Source: Temnopleurus reevesii (taxonomy: Eukaryota > Echinodermata > Echinoidea > Temnopleuroida > Temnopleuridae). From it: 64,000 nucleotides of DNA. The translations under genes were made by a program, and so were the position numbers. The DNA is taken from the NCBI GenBank assembly GCA_036244855.1, contig BQKZ01000005.1:283353-347352 (forward strand), written 5' to 3'. The notes under the pieces were generated by a model. The model did no database searches. It was given only the letters and a program-made list of their open reading frames with translations, and had not been told where the DNA came from. Each line of letters begins with the position of its first letter. Position 1 is the stretch's first letter. Positions 24,501 to 38,338 of this stretch are shown piece by piece.

Positions 24501-26580
24501 ATGATATACGACGTAGACAGTCATGGGCCCTTGAAATATTTTGAGGGAAGCATCATTCATGCATATGTAGTAAAACAGAAGAGAAGTTCTTCAACGACGA
24601 TATAGCGGAATGGTTACTTTACATTAACTAGTCACTTTATATAAACTGTTGTTCATACTTTTGCAATCCACCTCGCTTTATGTGGAGTATTGGTTTATGG
24701 TTTATGTGAGTGACATGTACACAAATCAAGATCGGATAATTTTCAAAGATAACCCTTATGTGACTAAGGTTTTCTGACACAGGTACTGCATTTCTTCAAG
24801 TTGGAAATTATTGAATGACAGGAAAACATCAATGAATCTAGTTTTGGCTATGAATCAATAGTAATAGTGTACTTATGCCTGCATGGATTTTACAGTTGTG
24901 CACTATTATGACTTAACCAGCTTTTTTTCATCACAGTGTACACTTTTAAAGGCTTTGTCAATTGATAGATATTGGATTCATTGGTTCACATTTTAATTCA
25001 TATAGTGCAATATAATTCACTCTTGATTTTAGAAAGAATATGAACTGTGATAAAGGTTATTACAAGAAAAGACGTACATTTTAATCCATCTACCAGTAAT
25101 CTTCAGAAATTTAAGCAATGAACGTTTATGTAAACACCCCCAAACCATGCCAATACCTTGTAGACATAATTCATTTTGACATCAAACAGTAAACAGTAGA
25201 TCTTTTAAATATCAAATTCTTGCCCCAGATATTTATTGAAAGCAAAACACACAACAAAATTTCATGCAAACATTTACACATTAGTGGTTTGCCCTGGATT
25301 TAGTGGAATTTATTAGTTTCTTGGGGTGCTTATAATTTACGGTATTATTAAGTGAAGAAGTGCAGATTTTCCTACCCATGCACTGTTGAAGTGCATTTTC
25401 AATAGGTTTACTCTTAATGTACATTGAATCTTTTAACATCTTGTTGCTCAAATAAAAAATTCAATATTTGCTAGATTATAGGCATTAAGTAATTTGTCAG
25501 CCGTAGCTGTTAAGCAAGACTTTTGACAAAATGAAACTAATTTGTTGTCTCAAAATTCAAAGTGGTATCACTATCCACATTGGAAAGACTGGATGACCTC
25601 ATAAATTCCATGTATGACATACAGTCCAATAGTTTATGATGCTGTTTTTTTTTTATCAATTCTATCTTTCATTCTTGTTTTCATCCATTACCCCCAATCT
25701 TACTTATTTCTTCTCCCACTCATCTCATCTTTCCATCTCTCCAAAATTATTTTGATTCTGACATTTACCTTCACATATTCAGGTGGAAATCTAGGATATT
25801 GTAGGATCATGACATATAAATCCTGAGCAAAATGCTTCACCTGTCTTGATTTGTTTACATATATGTCACAATGCGATCAATCATATGAAACATAAAATTT
25901 GAATTTAGCTTGGTTTATTTTCCACTGATCGGGAACTAAGTGATTGCATGTTACCTTAAAGATAGAATCAATTTGAATTGTAAGAAAAAACATTTTTTAT
26001 GAGAAAAATATTTGCTTAATATGTGATTTATGAAGATGTCTACGTCATTCATCCTTTATCTGCAAAATATACACATCAACTACTTAATCCTGAGGAATGC
26101 ACAAAAATCAGCATTTACAAACTCTAAAATGGAGGAGAAATGTACCTTTTCAATTGACTCTCTAATACTCTAACGAAGTTGTCCAAATCATTTCATCCAA
26201 AAAAAAAAAATATGGAAGTTAACAAACCTCATGGGGAAGAGGTTAATGAAAAGGTCCTTTCCTAACTAAGAATCAGCAGGAATAGACCAGGAAGTAACAA
26301 ATATAGAGAACATTTATCTGCTTTCTGAAGATGCTTTGGGACATGAAAGCCTCCTCAGGAATGATGAACTTGGATGATTGCGTCGGTTTCCTTGACTATC
26401 AATTTAGAGTGAAATTGAAGAAATATGGGATGAGTTTTGATTATCAGCAGGATTATTTGAGAGGGGTCACGGGGTGATGCAAACTTGGTCATAGATATGT
26501 CAGTTCTGTGATATATGTTAGTGTTTAGACAGTTTGTATTTTGTATGAGTTAGAGTAGATGAGATACTGATGAAGGAATT

Positions 26581-26627
26581 AAAAGAGAGAGAGAGAGTTA
26601 AGTGAAGGGGCGGGGGGGGGGGGGGGN
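26581..26627. repeat. GA repeat followed by a G run and N
   Basis: A short (GA)n run followed by a run of about 15 G and an undetermined base at 26627, most likely a sequencing gap caused by the homopolymer. Confidence 0.85.
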
Positions 26628-27654
26628 ATTATGGATGGATTGGGGAAGAGTGAGTGTGGGGGTGGGCCGTGGCTGAAAATTTTAAGCAAATATTACACTT
26701 TGCATTGATTTATTTATAAACACAGAAAATGCATTAATAGACAAATAACTTTGTAAATCATGTTCATAATCAAAAGTTTTCTTTGCCCTCTAAACATTTC
26801 TTTTGCCTTATAAACATTTCTTAAGCAAGGAAACCAATTAAAACATTTTCCGATTGGTAAAAAATATTGGACGAGTAAACAATTCCTCTTTTGCTGAAGG
26901 AAGGAATGATTAAAAATCTGATAAACATGCAAACAGCAAGGTTTCTTTTCTTGTTCATATATGAAACTTCATGTTACTCTCATGGGTGGCACATTGATTT
27001 CTGGTTTTCATAACACTTAGTGCAAACATGGGTCAAACGTTCCACAGGTGATGCAGACATCAGTCAGTAGTGAAAGGTTTTAGACTTTAAACTTATCTTG
27101 TTACAGTAATTGTAAACAGACATGTCAATATTAGTACATCATTTATCATGCAGCAGATACATCTTGTTGAGATGTCATACCCCATTCAAAATTCATGCTT
27201 AAATGTATGTGGTGAACAGCAAGGTAGACAACAGCCATCTTTTTAACCATATCAGACAATATGTCAGGACAAAAGAAAAATAACAGAAGAGCAGTCCAAG
27301 TGCCATATCAAACTAGTATTCATCTTGTGTTAACTGGCTGAACACTGGCTAAACACAGGATAAGTGTGAATGGGATGTTTTTTTTAAGGCATTTCATTTG
27401 AATTATAATAATGTGATATCCAAATTATATATGATGGATGCATGCAAAAGAGAGAGTAAATCAATGAAAGCAAATGCATTTTTTGCCTCTTCGTTTTTCT
27501 CTTTTTTTTTAAAGTATAGCCTTACTGAGTTTAATTGATGTAAAAGCCATTCATAAGTGCTTGTGTCCGAGCAAATTTGACTTCATAAGTCACATACATT
27601 TATCAGCTCACAACTTCATAAGAGCTCCCCATTGTTTGGTTGCTCCCCAATGTC

Positions 27655-29548
27655 ATTTTTTTAATAAAAGCATGGGTCGGTGAGAATTTTTTTTTAATTA
27701 TAAAAAAAATCCATGCATAATTCACAGAATTCATGAGGAAACTAGAAACTAGAAGAGAGTTATAAGCAAAAAACCATTTCAAAATGACTTTTCAGGTATA
27801 TTTCACATGCCTATGTTTAATCTTACAGTGATTCTTCAATTTTAGTGAAATTGAAAAAAAAGTTCAGGTCAGGCCATTTTCAGAGGGTCGGTTGGTGGAG
27901 GGCAATCCAATAATTTTTCTTGGGGGTCTTCTAGTAAAATCTCAAAATTATTTTGAAATGTAGGCTAAAAACAAAGCTGGATACATTTCTATTATTCAAA
28001 TTGCCTGTTTGCCAATTATATTATTTGCTGAAAATGTTTCACTTTAGGAACCAATCATTAGCTCCGATCCCACCAATACCTCATATATCTAACCAAACAA
28101 AACTGTAAACCCACCCGCCTGAATCCTGGACTGCACACTTCACAGATTGTACTCATTTCTTCTTGGTAAATCCTCCTGCTGTAAACTATCCCCTTCACAT
28201 TTGCTAGACTGGTGACATAGGGGATGAGACAGGATCAAAACATTCACTGTTATCTTTTATATTGAGGATTGAAAGATCGGAAAGAGGGATGGGTTACCAG
28301 TCTAGATGCTTCTCTGTTTAACCTATACAATTCATGAAAATTTGCGATTTATTTTTGTACGGCACTGTCACAATGATTCAATGACATTTCCAAAACAGTT
28401 TCATTCAGGCAAAAAAGTTCTTACACGTACGTGCTTCTGCCTGATGAAATGGAACCAATTCTAACAGACAAGCCACAGGACTTGAATATATAGGATTTTT
28501 GATTTCACGAACCAAACCGNGAACTGATGAGATTTTGGGTTCATGAGGTCAAAGGTGGCAGTGCCCAAAATTTGTAAAATGTATTTGATTTCTGATGGCA
28601 TGGAACAGGCCGTACATACATGTACCTTTCTGATTGCGTGATGGCGGAGGCATAAATTTTGACCGTGCGCGGTCGAGGATTCATCTAGTTTTAATAAAAG
28701 CATGGGTCGGTCAGAAATTTTTTTTTTAATTAAAAAAAAGATTTGTGCATAATTCCCACAATTCATGAGGAAACTAGAAGAGAGTTATAAGCAAAAAAAA
28801 AACATCTCAAAATGACGTTTCAGGTATATTTCACACGCCCATGTTTAATCTTACAGTGATTCATCAATTTTAGTGAAATTTTAAAAAAAGTTCATGTCAG
28901 GCCATTTTCAGATGGTCGGTTGGTGGAGAGCAATCCAATAATTTTCCTTGGGGGTCTTGTAGTAAAATCTCAAAATTCTTGTGACATGTAGGGTAAAACA
29001 AAGCTGGATACATTTTTATTATTCAAATTGCCTGTTTGCCAATTATATTATTTGCTGAAAATGTTTCACTTTAGGAACCAATCATTAGCTCCGATCCCAC
29101 CAATACCACATATATCTAACCAAACAAAACTGTAAACCCGAGCCCGCCCGAATCCTGGACTGCACACTTCACAGATTGTACTCATTTCTTCTTGGTAAAT
29201 CCTCCTGCTGTAAACTATCCCCTTCACATCTGCTAGACTGGTGACATAAGGGATGAGACAGGATCAAAACATTCACTGTTATCTTTTATATTGAGGATTG
29301 AAAGATCGGAAAGAGGGATGGGTTACCAGTCAAGATGCTTCTCTGTTTAACCTATACAATTCATGAAAATTTGCGATTTATTTTTGTACGGCACTGTCAC
29401 AATGATTCAATGACATTTCCAAAACAGTTTCATTCAGGCAAAAAAGTTCTTACACGTACGTGCTTCTGCCTGATGAAATGGAACCAATTCTAACAGACAA
29501 GCCACAGGACTTGAATATATAGGATTTTTGATTTCACGAACCAAACCG
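27655..29548. repeat. ~0.86-kb direct duplication with intervening spacer and N
   Basis: Copy 1 (about 27655-28519) and copy 2 (about 28688-29548) are colinear at an offset of about 1030 bp. Both begin near TTAATAAAAGCATGGGTCGG and run to ACCAAACCG. They differ by scattered substitutions and small indels (for example an extra AACTAGA in copy 1), clearly more than the 12-15 kb pair. An N at 28520 marks the end of copy 1, and about 170 bp of different sequence separates the copies. Allelic haplotypes joined in assembly fit best. Confidence 0.9.
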
Positions 29549-29988
29549 GTATACAAACAAAGCTATAATGCATTAATACACATAAACAATTCTAACATAG
29601 CACATGAGCGTACTTGTGCTATGATGATATCATGAGATGATCCGTCATTGTAAGCACAAGGGACAAAGGATTTGGACAAAATAAACAACTTCTAATTAGG
29701 TATTTACAATAGCAAAATACACACAAAAGAAATTCTCTTTCCTCTTATTCTGTGGAGCAATGTGTCACACCTGTTCCAGGAATAAACAGGCAGGGTGTTA
29801 CAAACCCACTTGTTCGCATGCCCCGGGCAACGAAATTTAGTTGTCGGCAAGTAAATGAAATTATTACTTGCCCGATAGTATATATTATTCTATTAGATAC
29901 TCCACTTGCATATTTTCAAACATTTTTAAGGATGGCATACTAGACATAGGGCTAGAGCCTATGAGATGTAGTAGACGGGCCCAGACAC

Positions 29989-30006
29989 AATCCCACCGCT
30001 GCCACC
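29989..30006 (-). repeat. tRNA-Leu 3'-end-like 18-mer, copy 2
   Basis: AATCCCACCGCTGCCACC followed by A, giving a CCACCA end. The next bases (GTGGGTTCAAGTTCAAG) and the AT-rich stretch after them look like the edge of a dispersed repeat. No intact tRNA or SINE could be folded from it by eye. Confidence 0.5.
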
Positions 30007-33000
30007 AAATAGTGGGTTCAAGTTCAAGTTCAAATGCATTTATTCAATTTCATTAAAATACAACACATAAACAAAATAAGTACAATAAAATACATATAAA
30101 CAATCAACAAGACAGTAAATTTGGTCTTCTAGGTGGAGCTAACAGGGCTTGAGAGAAACTTTTGGACCTGTTCCCTTAATTTCTTTCATGCCGAATTTAT
30201 CCACATCCATTGGTGACCCTATAATCTCATGTGTCAGCAATAGAAAATCTATATTTTTTATACAAAAGAAGATAAAGACCTATACCAATCAAAGATCAGG
30301 CATAGGTGTTGTAAAAGTAAAAATATNATACATTTTCGCATAGTTGTTGACATTCAGACCCAGATCAAACTTCCCCCTATGGAGATTTAGTGTATTAATA
30401 TATGTCTATGGGGAATCGCGTGTATGTGCGATTTTGCGAATAAAACCAGCCCCCTCATGACCATTTCTGCGAATAGAACACAGGAAGAGTTAAACTGCAT
30501 TTAAAATGAAATTAAGGCAAGAGAAGAATTTCATTTATTAGGGATGCAGGCATTAGCTTGTGATATTTCTACAGATATACTCACCATTACAAAATATGTA
30601 TTGTAAGTCACTGGATAGTAGAAAGAAAATGTATTAGATAAAAAAATCAGAATATGAATAACCATACAGGTGAACCAAATGAAAGAAAGCATTGGGGTAA
30701 AGTCCTGTGTAAAATTGACGATCCCAGTTTGAGCTATTCATGATTACAGTGGAGGATCTTTTTCTGGTTATAAATGGGTTAAACTTTGAAGGATCATCAG
30801 GTTGGAACCTGGACGACTGAGCTTGTTTCTCCTCAGATTAACTCCTTCGTAAACCAAGTCTTTTGAGGTCTGTTAGTGTGTTGATAGAAATGATGGGAGC
30901 ATGTACAAACATCGTTATTTGCCAGTCTATCAATTTGTTTTAATTTGCGAAATTGGGTTTGTGTGTGTGTGTATCTGTCTGTTCTTTATCAATAGAATCA
31001 TAGTAGTAGGGAATCTCTCTTTCTCTATCTCCCTCTTTGACGAAGTTGAATCGACCCCCCCCCCCCTAAATGGAGCCCTCATTTGATTTTCTTCTACTAT
31101 TTCGGCTGCTTACACGACTGAAAATATATCATATTTCTTCATTCTTCACCTTTCATTGAATTAATTAATTTTAAGGGAAGAAAGATTTGATATGTATCCA
31201 TAGCTATGTTGATTAAGAAGATATATTGAAACATGATATTGGGTTAAATATGCTAGAAAATATGCTTAAGATATTTAACAGGACTGAAATAAAAGGTTGT
31301 ATTTCCTGCAAGCCATATTTTCTAAACAAGCACAATTAAAAACAAAATGTAAAAACTGTATAGAAACATATCCATGAGTGAACTATGATGTTTTGAAATG
31401 TAAGTGTAGATTGTGACAAATAACAAAGATACTACATCGCCAATTTCTGTAAAGTTCATCTCAACTCATACGCCCACCTTGCACATTAATGAAAAGCCTG
31501 GGGAACATCGGCCATTAGCAAATGTCTTTACTGGAGTGATGATGTTGCGTATGAAACTAAATGAAAAGGATTAAGTTACAAGAGAAGCGCGTCCTAGATT
31601 TCTTGAGTGTTGATGGCAGCTTCTTCAGTCAGTAAGGCTGCTTCACTGAAACAAAACGGTGCCACTAGCCCCTTCCAAGATTTAGTCTGGTGGTCGTGAA
31701 GCGGGCTGGACCAACACTTCGATTCTAGTGAGATTGCATCAAGTGAGTCAGTCCCTGAATGATACTCTACTCTTGTCCCTGATCCCATTATAGAAATGTG
31801 ACCAAGTGGTTTGACCACTTGACTGGAGATAGCATGCAGGAGAATACATTGTTCTTTATAATAAAAGAATATCTTGTAGTATTGGACTAGAACTTGAATA
31901 AAAAAAACCGAATCTAGAATCTTGAATCTATTCAAGTAACACACCAATAAGCTGAAGGTGGCTGGTAAAAGAAATATTTTCTACACTTATAGGGACTTCT
32001 TCCATGTAATATTTATGATGGTTTTATCCTGCAAATAACATAGCTGCATATTCTCTCTTTTCAAACCTATAGGCCCATGTGAAATCCATTAAGTTACAAT
32101 GATAGGACTAGTGATTTAGAATTGTTCTTTATATAAATTCATTGAAATATTGTCTGCAAGGCACATAGCTTATGAAAATAATTATCTACTGGTATCCATA
32201 ACTGGTACCAATTAGCACCTAGGTAAGTGTGACAAATGCGTATAAACTACTTGCCCAAAGAAATCATTGCTGAGAAGGGAATTGCATAGTCAGAGGACTC
32301 CATGTGGACTTGATATCCATAAGTTAACTAGCACACATACCATTCTTTTTAAGCCAACCTCTTCTCATCCAAAGATATAAGGATGTCCAGTGACTTTGAT
32401 GTACCCTCAATAACGAGTCCCATAAACTTGTTGGTCATGGTCAGACTGATAATGACATTAAACTTGTCATCCGCCATTTCCTTCTGGACAATGTCAGTGT
32501 GACAAGCAGATGAGAGCAGAGGTATCATTAAAAATTTGACAAGCGATTGAGGTACCGTAAAGATGGTGGAAATACAGAAGAAATTTGAATATAGGTTTAA
32601 ATCTGCTTCTATCGTTTTTGTTTGTACTTTCTTCATTCATTATGACACAACATTGAATGGTCCAAAATCTTGATTTTTGTCCCTTTTATAGCCAGTGTCC
32701 CCTTTTGCCCCATTTTAATGGTAGTGAAATTGGGGATTAGGGGCAAACCATGAGTCAACTAAGGAAAAAGTACTTGTAGAGGAGTCAGTGGAAAGAGGAT
32801 TGTTGATGTGGAATGAAATGAGAGAGAGAGACAGAGAGTTGGAAAGAGAATTTGACAGGTACTCATCAGACAGTTTGGAGACTGAAATACACCAGTTTAC
32901 GTGACGGACGTGTTGATGTGACTCAGTCAATTCAGAAGAGAATTAATAATAAAGATTAAGTTTGAAATGAATCATGAAAAATCATTACAGGTGGGATTTC

Positions 33001-34144
33001 ATAAGAAGATAATTATCTTGAGCAGGAACAGCAAAAAGCAGCTAAATATGAAATAAATATGAAACCTCCTTTATTTGTTATAAGAAAATGCTTCCTTGAA
33101 TTAATAAGGGCCTCACATCCGTCGGCCATGGAAATGATGAATTATATCCCCTATCCTTCTACATTATCCTGTTATTCACATATTATACAAAAGAATAATA
33201 AAACATTCTTGATTATAAATTGTCGGTGTCTTTGTTTCAATATTTATTTCATTATTGAATTTTAATTCTTATCAAAACGTGTTTTCCTGTAAAGCTGTCA
33301 GGGAATATGTCAGGTGGGAAAATATTCTAAACAGTTTAGACAAGAAAATAATTTCTCTGTCATACATTTTCCCAAAATTCCTTTGGCAAGTTAGAAATAT
33401 TTTTTGTCGAGAATTAGGTCTTGTTCGATTTTGAAGGGGAATAAAAGTTTTCTCTCTTTAGCAGCAGATAATTAATGAACTTTAAAATTTGCTGTGGCTG
33501 ACTTAAAATTTGCTATGGGTGACTTAAAATTTGGTGTAAAATGTCGGTGTTGGTGTTGCCGCACTGAACACTGAATGTTTGATAAAAAAAGGATATATGC
33601 ATGTACATGAAAGCCAACTATATATCCTGCTCTACTATATTAAGAATATTTGTCTAATTTTGACATTCAGCTTGATAATTTGAAGCTCCTATTGAAAGCA
33701 GGTTTCCAAGGAAGTTGCGTTTTATCTGGTGACCTGACTGAAATATGAAAAGTACAGGTTACCTTTATATTCATTGGTGCTGTTTTCTGTTGGCATGGAA
33801 AATAAATCTATTGTTGAGAATGACTTTGGAAATATTTGGAATAATCCTACCTTTGATATTTGGTAATAGTCAAAAAATAATGGATTTTATTTGAAAAGTA
33901 AGTTAGGGAAAAGCGAGACAGGGGGTTATGATTTCGATTTGACTGTTGGAGTAATTATTAGATTTTTGTGTGCACAATCTCATAGCTTTGCTCAGATTTA
34001 CCATATGGTTTGCTTAGGTTACCTGTAAGAATGCTTTGAATTTGAGAACAACTAATGACTGTATTACTTTTAAGACATTGACAACATGTAGATATAGGCC
34101 TTATATTTACTTCTTTGAGGAAAAAAACATTCAAGTCCTAAGAG

Positions 34145-34333
34145 GTGTTTCACCAAGTTACAAACAACTTTAAGAATGATTGACATCAGTTTTGTGCTGA
34201 ATGATTTAGAAACTTAATACTCTAATTAGGGATTTGACATTTTTAGAAATTCCCATCTCCCTGTGCTAACATATATACTCCAAAACATTTTAAAGTTGTT
34301 TTTTTTAACTTTGAGAACGACTTGGTGAAACAC
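34145..34333. mobile_element. 189-bp MITE with GTGTTTCACC termini
   Basis: Perfect 14-bp terminal inverted repeats: GTGTTTCACCAAGT at 34145-34158 and its reverse complement at 34320-34333. Inside the left end, AACTTTAAGAATG and its reverse-complement-like partner near the right end extend the symmetry imperfectly. It has no coding capacity. Related copies lie at 58921-59075 and 59086-59150, which makes this a dispersed family. Confidence 0.8.
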
Positions 34334-34926
34334 TACCCAGGTGAGATCATGAAATATTAGATCATTTTCATAACTGGTTGTATCATTCACATTTAGAGAA
34401 TGTTCGACTTTTGAAACAGAGTATTGTCACATTTTCTTAGTTGACACAGGGATTAACATGATTTCGTCAAAAGTCTTTCACCCTCTGCTTCACCCTGTGA
34501 ATACAAAAATGTGGATTTACACAATTTATCCAAGGCTGATATAGAATTTGAACTGTAATGCATGAACAAACAATCAGTATTTTCCCCTTCAAATCAAGTG
34601 CACATGACCATGAAGGGAGGAGAGGTGCAAGCAGAAAGGGGAGAGAGATCAGAAGGGAGAGGAGATGTGAAGGGGGAAATGGGATGAAATTAATATTGGT
34701 TTGCATGTGGAAGGAAATGGAAGAAGAGAATGAATTGTTTTGTGGAGCATAATAATGATATGGCGAAGAGGGTAAGAGAAACAAGCTAAGAAAGGAGGTT
34801 GAAAGATATAGGCAGATATGTGAAAGAGATGATGATGAAGAGAAGTCACATTGAAGAGGTGGGAGGGAATCAGAGAAGGGTCGTGAGTTGGAAGATGGAT
34901 AGGGGTCAGGGTACAAAATTAGATAA

Positions 34927-34940
34927 GGGGGGGGGGGGGT
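34927..34940. repeat. G homopolymer run
   Basis: About 13 consecutive G just left of the 160-bp tandem repeat. It may be a repeat boundary or a length-variable site. Confidence 0.8.
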
Positions 34941-34989
34941 TAGTCAGGCAGATATGTGAAAATGTTGCTCGGATCCGGCAGAAAGCGTG

Positions 34990-35451
34990 AAATTTGGCAT
35001 ATAGGGGTATTTTGAGGCGCTGATTTAAAAAATTGCCGGCCACAGCCGATCCGAGCATCGGGTTGGCGGCCATTTTGAAGTCCAAGATGGCCGCCATCTG
35101 AAAATGACCAATTGTGGTTTTCTCCCGTTCTACACCGCATTGGGCACTGAAATTTGGTATGTATGGGTATTTTGGGGTGCTGATTTCAAAATTTTTCATT
35201 TCCGGGTGAATAGACCAGCCGATCGGCGGCCATTTTGAAATCCAAGATGGCCGCCATCTGAAAATGACCAATCGTGGTTTTCTCCCGATGTACACCACAT
35301 TTGGCACTGAAATTTGGTACGTATGGGTATTTTGGGGTGCTGATTTAAAAAATAGACATTTCCTGGTGAATAGACCAGCCAATCGGCGGCCATTTTGAAA
35401 TCCAAGATGGCCGCCATCTGAAAATGACCAATCGTGGTTTTCTCCCGTTCT
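34990..35451. repeat. 160-bp tandem repeat, three units, with GC-rich hairpin
   Basis: Units start at AAATTTGG at 34990, 35150 and 35310, an exact 160-bp period; the third unit is cut at an N (35452). Each has a core in which GGCGGCCAT and ATGGCCGCC form a 9-bp perfect inverted repeat around a 13-base loop, followed by CTGAAAATGACCA and TTTTCTCCCG. The core is far more GC-rich than its surroundings and includes an AAGATGGC string like a YY1 site. All three units give long minus-strand open frames through periodicity, not through a recognisable gene. Confidence 0.92.
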
Positions 35452-37903
35452 NAGGACTTGTCAGACAATTGAGAATGGAGATGGGGAGTGAGAGAATGAT
35501 ACTCAGTTTCATTATAGAAAATATGACTTGATGCAGTGATGGACAAGAAAGGATGTGAAGAAAAGATTGAGGAGGTGATGCTGAAGATGGAGGCAAGAAT
35601 GAAGATGAGAATGAAGAGTGGATGGGGAATGAAATGGGAGCAGAGAAGGAATCAGCAGGGAGCATTGAAAATCTAGGCAGAGTAAGAAAAGAGGCATAGA
35701 AGATGGGGAGAGAGGCTTGAAAGGGGTAGAGTTGGTAAAGAGAGAGAGAATGAGAAGAAGGGGATGGATAATAACAGATGAATGAACAGTGAAAAACCTT
35801 TAATAATTTTATTTTTGCTCATGAAGTTGACAAAACACATCGAATTCATATTTTGGACCAGTTTAATATTACCTTTCTTCAATTTGAAATGTAAAGTTAT
35901 GAAATGTTGATCATTGGAGATCTATTGGCCTTGTAATTGACCTTTCACAACCACCTGCATTCCAGGCTGGCTACCATGGCGATGAATCCTGCTGGGTGAC
36001 AAAGTATTCCCAAATTTGAACCAAATCAACCGAAAAACAGTGAATTTGGATTCCACTTGTATCACTGCACTTTTTCATGTCTCTATATTTCATATTCCAC
36101 CTGCTGTGAGCAAAGAAAATATCAATTTCTAAAACTCTCAAGTAAAATTGTAGTTCTGGGAATGGGAGAAAAAAATGATTGTGGAGTGACAAGTGCCAAA
36201 CAATAAGTGCCTCATTTTAACAAGTCTGTATGTGTGTATGAGAGAGCCCATGCTTATGTGTGGGGGTATCAGTGGGCCCCCTATCTTGAAAATATTCCGC
36301 CCCTCTGCAATGCAGGTATGATTTTTGGTAAATATCAATGCTTTTGACAGTCACTGTCCCATTATAAATTTTTCTGTTCAGTGGTCAAAAAGTAAAATAT
36401 GTGTGACCTAATATTCAGAAGTATGAGTATTTGCAATATTATTTCATTATTTCAGCTTTGATAAACCATTATAAATTATATCATGAAACAGTTTCTCTGC
36501 AATTTTTTTACAATATGAGACCAAAGCAAAATTGAAGATTATACACATCAAATTTCTGTGAATGCGGCAATTATTAAAACTTTTTAGGGATCCAAATATA
36601 ATTATATTTTTCATCAACAGTGAAAGCTGCATGCCGATCAGTAATAAATGTCCCAAAAAGGTTTCCAATGACAACCATTAGTTCACAATGACTGGATTAT
36701 GTATAAATTATATCCACTTGTCTGTCTGTAAATTACACACTGCAATTGTGTTATATATATTGGCATGTAAGTGGTAGACTGATTGAGAAGATAATGGAGA
36801 GCAATGTAAATTTTAAAATGATCATACATATCATTGGTGAAGAACTGTTATTCATAAAATTTCCAAAATGAATGAACATGATTGAAAGTAAATAATTTGT
36901 ATGTTGGAGGTGTATCAAAAAGAAAAACAGATTGAAAAATGGTAGAGTGCATCATTATGGGCTTGAACTTCTTGGTGGACTTTAATGTGTTTAATAGGTG
37001 ATCATCTGATTAATAAACATGAGTCAGAACCACTGCATTTTGATGCAATGACTATAACATGGTGTAAAATTGAGCCCTTTTCAAAGCAGAGGCATATGGA
37101 AAAGATCCACCATTTGTACTTCACATCAATTCACTTTGCTTGTCATGTAGTGTTTGCTTTTAAAATCTAACAGAATACAGTCTCCAGAAATCAACCCTAA
37201 TGTCATATTTACTTGAGCAATTAAAATGATTCTTTTTCATTGATGAGCAGTGATTGACAACTTAAATTAGATCTGTCAATATGCCCCCAAACACTCTGCT
37301 TTACACCATCGACATGTCTGATGAGTTGTCAAATATTGAACATTTATCAGAACATACATTCCCCATGGAGATTTTGATGAGTCCATTCAATATTTTGACA
37401 TTTCCTGTCTGCTATTCTGAGACATGTTATTTGTTCTCTGTAAAGAAATTATTAATGTTAGTAGATTCATTCTGACTTGAACATCCACTTTTAGGGGAAA
37501 TTAGTAATTTCTCTTAAAACATCACCCCAGGGAGTGAAAACAACAACGATATTAATGATAGACAGAACTGTCTACTTTCGTCAAGGAATGAAACTTTCTC
37601 TGTCCAAAAAGTTATATAAAAGATGGTACAGAAGTTTCAAAGATCATTATTGTAAATTGTTAAAGCTTCTGTTAATTCAAGTGTATATAATTAGAAATGG
37701 GGCTAGAACTAGCAGCAAATGAACAACTCCAAATCAATTTACAACTGTTCCAATTCGGCTTGATTTTTGGGGCATGACCATATGTCTAAATGTTTTTTTT
37801 TCCTATTACGGAAACCAAGTGATTTCTAATGCTTATAACATCAATTAAATTTTTCTGATGTATAATCCGATGGGTTAACCCCTGCCTTCTTTCATCATTG
37901 CAG

Positions 37904-38054
37904 GACACCTGCATGGAACTATGGGCCCAACGATGACAAACATTGGATCATCCGCCAAGCAAGCAAGATGACCAAAGTAGAGAGAGATTTCACAGACGCT
38001 CTGCAGAGAAAACGACTCATAACGTTGCTATCTGTTGATGATGCAATAGATAAG
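37904..38054 (+). CDS. Sulf: Sulf coding exon 5
   Basis: Residues 266-316 (phase 2 in, phase 0 out). TPAWNYGPNDDKHWIIRQAS and LQRKRLITLLSVDDAIDK align with vertebrate SULF1 (TPSYNYAPNMDKHW and LQRKRLQTLMSVDDSVE). The acceptor is TTCATCATTGCAG and the donor is AAG|GTAAAT. A long ATC/ACC repeat begins about ten bases into the next intron, and the coding frame stays open through it to 38519. Confidence 0.95.
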
Positions 38055-38061
38055 GTAAATG

Positions 38062-38278
38062 TAGCTCATCATTATCATCATCATCATAATCATAATCATT
38101 ATTGTCATCATCATCACCACTACCACCACCATCATCATCCCCACCATCACTATTACCATCAGTTTATTATCATCATTGCCATCGCCATCCCCAACATCAT
38201 CATCATCATAATCATCGTCTTCATCATCATCACCACCACCACCACCACCACCACCACCACTACCACCACTATCATCAT

Positions 38279-38338
<60 letters not shown>

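Larger units (their letters stand above)
21030..37903 (+). other. Sulf intron 4 (16.9 kb)
   Basis: The largest intron of the gene. It holds the 69-bp tandem duplication at 21140-21277, a tRNA-Leu-like 18-mer (21490-21507), a G run with an N (26611-26627), the 27655-29548 direct duplication, a second tRNA-Leu-like 18-mer (29989-30006), another N (30327), a MITE (34145-34333), and the 160-bp tandem repeat (34990-35451). No open frame in it shows a recognisable protein. A 117-codon minus-strand frame (31594-31947) has reasonable composition but no splice context or family that I recognise. Confidence 0.7.

Noticed and set aside
31594..31947. 117-codon minus-strand open frame
   Set aside because: Composition is reasonable but no family, splice sites or repeats support it; left out rather than called.
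34467..35697. Overlapping long minus-strand open frames
   Set aside because: They derive from CT-rich DNA and the 160-bp tandem repeat; no recognisable protein and they cross an N.
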